Assembly: GCF_003940805.1 (NCBI RefSeq)
Contig: NZ_CP034328.1
Location: 2,852,001-2,916,000, forward strand
Source of the DNA: Tabrizicola piscis
Lineage (GTDB): Bacteria; Pseudomonadota; Alphaproteobacteria; Rhodobacterales; Rhodobacteraceae
Reading direction: 5' to 3'
Length of the DNA: 64,000 bases
Within the stretch, counting starts at the first letter, position 1; every line of letters begins with the position of its first letter. This document shows positions 62,295 through 64,000 of this stretch, piece after piece. The position numbers were made by a program, and so were the translations under genes. A model generated the notes under the pieces. The model saw only the letters and a list, made by a program, of their open reading frames with translations, searched no databases and was not told the origin of the DNA.

Positions 62295-63872
62295 ATGACA
62301 ACGATTGCCTTCATCCTTCTGTGCCACAAGGATCCGGAGGGGATCATCGCGCAGGCGCTGCGGCTGACGGCGGCGGGGGACTGCATCGCCATCCATTTCG
62401 ATGGCCGGTCCAAGCCAGCGGAGTACGACCGCATCCGCAGCGCGCTCGCCGGCAACCCACAAGTGACCTTCACCAAGCGCCGGGTGAAATGCGGCTGGGG
62501 CGAATGGAGCCTGGTCGCCGCCACGCTTGAGGCCTTGCGCGCCGCGGTGGATGCGTTTCCGGGGGCCACGCATTTCTACATGCTGTCGGGCGACTGCATG
62601 CCGATCAAGACAGCCGAGCATGTGCATCAAAGGCTGGAGACCGAAGACGCCGATTTCATCGAAAGCTTCGATTTCTTCGCCTCGGACTGGATCAAGACCG
62701 GGATCAAGGAAGAGCGGCTGATCTACCGGCACTGGTTCAATGAACGGCGGCAGAAGGCGTGGTTCTACCGGTCGATGAATCTGCAACGGCAGATGGGTCT
62801 GGCGCGCAAGGTGCCTGCCGATCTGCGCATCCGCATTGGCAGCCAGTGGTGGTGCCTGCGGCGGCGCACGGCCGAGGCGGTGCTGGCGTTCATCGACAAG
62901 CGCCCGGACGTGACACGTTTCTTCCGCACGACATGGATCCCGGACGAGACGTTCTTTCAGACCATCGTGGCGCATCTGGTGCCGGACCGCGAAATCCGGT
63001 CGCGGACGCTGACGTTCCTGATGTTCACCGATTACGGGATGCCGGTGACATTTTATGACGATCACCACGATCTGCTTTTGGCGCAGGAATACCTGTTTGC
63101 CCGGAAGATCAGCCCGGATGCCCTGACTCTGAAGGAACGGCTGGGCACGCTTTATGTCGAAACCGGGCGCAGTTTTCCGACGACGGCCGACGGGCGGCGG
63201 CAGTTCGAATTCCTGACGGGGCGTGGCAGGGCAGGCCGCCGCTTTGCCCCCCGGTTCTGGGAGACGGAAACCAGCGTTGGCCGGGGGCGCACGCTGATGC
63301 TGGTGACCTGCAAGAAGTGGCATGTGGCCAAACGGCTGGTTGACCGGGTGCGCGCGGCCACGAACCTGCCTGCGGTGGACTATCTGTTCAACGAAGAGGC
63401 GACGGCGCTGCCGGACCTCGGCGGGATTGAGACGACGTTGGAAAAGCGGATGCGCCACCGCCGCGCGCTGGTGCGGATGCTGTTTGATTACTGGGAAACC
63501 GACCGGTTGATCCTGTGCGTCGATCCGGCCAGCACTGAACTTATTCAGGATTTCTACAGGGATCGTGCCAAAGTGCGGCTGCTGGAAATCGACTGCGGCT
63601 TTTCCGACGACTACCTTGTCGGCCATGCCCGACGCGTGGGTCTGGCGAGTGCGAACACCCCCCCGGCGGCGCTGGCGCAGCTGTTGCCGACGATCCGCTA
63701 CGATGTCCGCTTTGAAAGCGACCGCTTGCGTGACATGGACCTCGCAGGTCACCATCGGATGCGCGAGGGTGCAAGCGTCGAGGAGAACGCACAGGCTTTG
63801 GCCGAGTTTCTGGGCATCCCGCCCGACATGGCGCGACAGATTGCGGCAACCGATTATCTATTCGTGGATTGA
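62295..63872 (+). CDS. Core-2/I-branching-type (GT14) glycosyltransferase with a C-terminal DUF5928 region
   Basis: A 525-residue protein. Residues 1-250 look like a GT14 beta-1,6-N-acetylglucosaminyltransferase/xylosyltransferase domain (IAFILLCHKDPEGIIAQALR, VKCGWGEWSLVAATLEALRA, FYMLSGDCMPIKTAEHVHQR, IPDETFFQTIVAHL). The remaining half is the region seen in Rhodobacterales proteins (LMLVTCKKWHVAKRLVDRVR, HHRMREGASVEENAQALAEF). It has no membrane span and probably acts on a surface polysaccharide from the cytoplasm. Donor and acceptor unknown. Confidence 0.82.
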   Translation: MTTIAFILLCHKDPEGIIAQALRLTAAGDCIAIHFDGRSKPAEYDRIRSALAGNPQVTFTKRRVKCGWGEWSLVAATLEALRAAVDAFPGATHFYMLSGDCMPIKTAEHVHQRLETEDADFIESFDFFASDWIKTGIKEERLIYRHWFNERRQKAWFYRSMNLQRQMGLARKVPADLRIRIGSQWWCLRRRTAEAVLAFIDKRPDVTRFFRTTWIPDETFFQTIVAHLVPDREIRSRTLTFLMFTDYGMPVTFYDDHHDLLLAQEYLFARKISPDALTLKERLGTLYVETGRSFPTTADGRRQFEFLTGRGRAGRRFAPRFWETETSVGRGRTLMLVTCKKWHVAKRLVDRVRAATNLPAVDYLFNEEATALPDLGGIETTLEKRMRHRRALVRMLFDYWETDRLILCVDPASTELIQDFYRDRAKVRLLEIDCGFSDDYLVGHARRVGLASANTPPAALAQLLPTIRYDVRFESDRLRDMDLAGHHRMREGASVEENAQALAEFLGIPPDMARQIAATDYLFVD

Positions 63873-63877
63873 CGAGC

Positions 63878-64000
63878 ATGAGCTGGACATACGACCCGAC
63901 CAACATCTTCGCCCGCATCCTGCGCGGTGAAATCCCCAACCGCACGGTGATGGAGACCCCGCATACGCTGGTGTTCCACGACATTCGCCCGCTGGCGCCG
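63878..64000 (+). CDS. HIT-family nucleotide-binding protein, 3' end off the window
   Basis: The first 41 codons are present from ATG 63878: SWTYDPTNIFARILRGEIPN, then VMETPHTLVFHDIRPLAP, the N-terminal half of a histidine-triad hydrolase. The His triad lies beyond the window. It starts five bases after the glycosyltransferase stop. Confidence 0.88.
   Translation, partial: MSWTYDPTNIFARILRGEIPNRTVMETPHTLVFHDIRPLAP

Overview
This is a GC-rich stretch of chromosome from an alphaproteobacterium, most likely a member of the Rhodobacteraceae (Rhodobacter/Gemmobacter/Tabrizicola-like). The pointers are the trpS - rhomboid-like - murJ - glnD - lipoprotein - rsmI - yraN - gshB order, an RpoH-II-type sigma factor behind a possible sigma-E-like promoter, a complete beta-hydroxyaspartate cycle cluster, a DUF5928-type glycosyltransferase, and characteristic intergenic hairpin elements. 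No tRNA, rRNA, CRISPR array, prophage or intact transposon was seen.

Layout. 1-9.8 kb is housekeeping: tryptophanyl-tRNA synthetase, a catalytically degenerate rhomboid, the lipid II flippase, the PII uridylyltransferase, rsmI, yraN and glutathione synthetase. 9.8-12.6 kb holds comM followed by an array of about 167-bp units that look like repeated decayed copies of the 3' end of comM. 12.8-18.7 kb has a glutathione transferase with an extra Cys-rich tail, two cobalamin genes, rpoH, coaBC, dut and a membrane-anchored MoeB-like protein. 18.7-23.4 kb has ChaC, a polar amino acid ABC binding protein and permease without an ATPase, and an M3 oligopeptidase.

23.4-31.2 kb is a carnitine/gamma-butyrobetaine-type catabolic cluster: a GlxA/CdhR-like regulator, a dehydrocarnitine cleavage enzyme, a carnitine dehydrogenase-thioesterase fusion, an acyl-CoA dehydrogenase, an ADP-forming-type CoA ligase and an enoyl-CoA hydratase. 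31.2-44.4 kb is mixed: OsmC, a GMC oxidoreductase, choline sulfatase, a CocE-type hydrolase, a class II aldolase, a receiver-like small protein, a cold-shock protein, a ParA-like ATPase and a fused 5-oxoprolinase/hydantoinase. 44.4-49.7 kb is the bhcR-bhcABCD cluster for glyoxylate assimilation, with a one-base frameshift in bhcA. 49.8-53.6 kb has a GAPDH-like gene, a membrane protein, a YCII protein with an ECF42-type sigma factor (also frameshifted) and a second cold-shock gene. 53.6-60.9 kb is purine (urate to ureidoglycolate) catabolism. The end carries a GFA-family protein, a sulfotransferase, a glycosyltransferase and the start of a HIT protein.

How it fits together. Several modules feed common intermediates. 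Choline sulfate and carnitine lead to choline or glycine betaine, and allantoin breakdown by AllA releases glyoxylate, which the beta-hydroxyaspartate cycle converts to oxaloacetate. The noncoding fraction is unusually structured: at least ten copies of one hairpin-plus-TATTT intergenic element, a 37-bp dispersed repeat, and several large palindromes. Two independent single-base deletions (bhcA, ECF sigma) could be real lesions or sequencing errors, and only read data can separate these.
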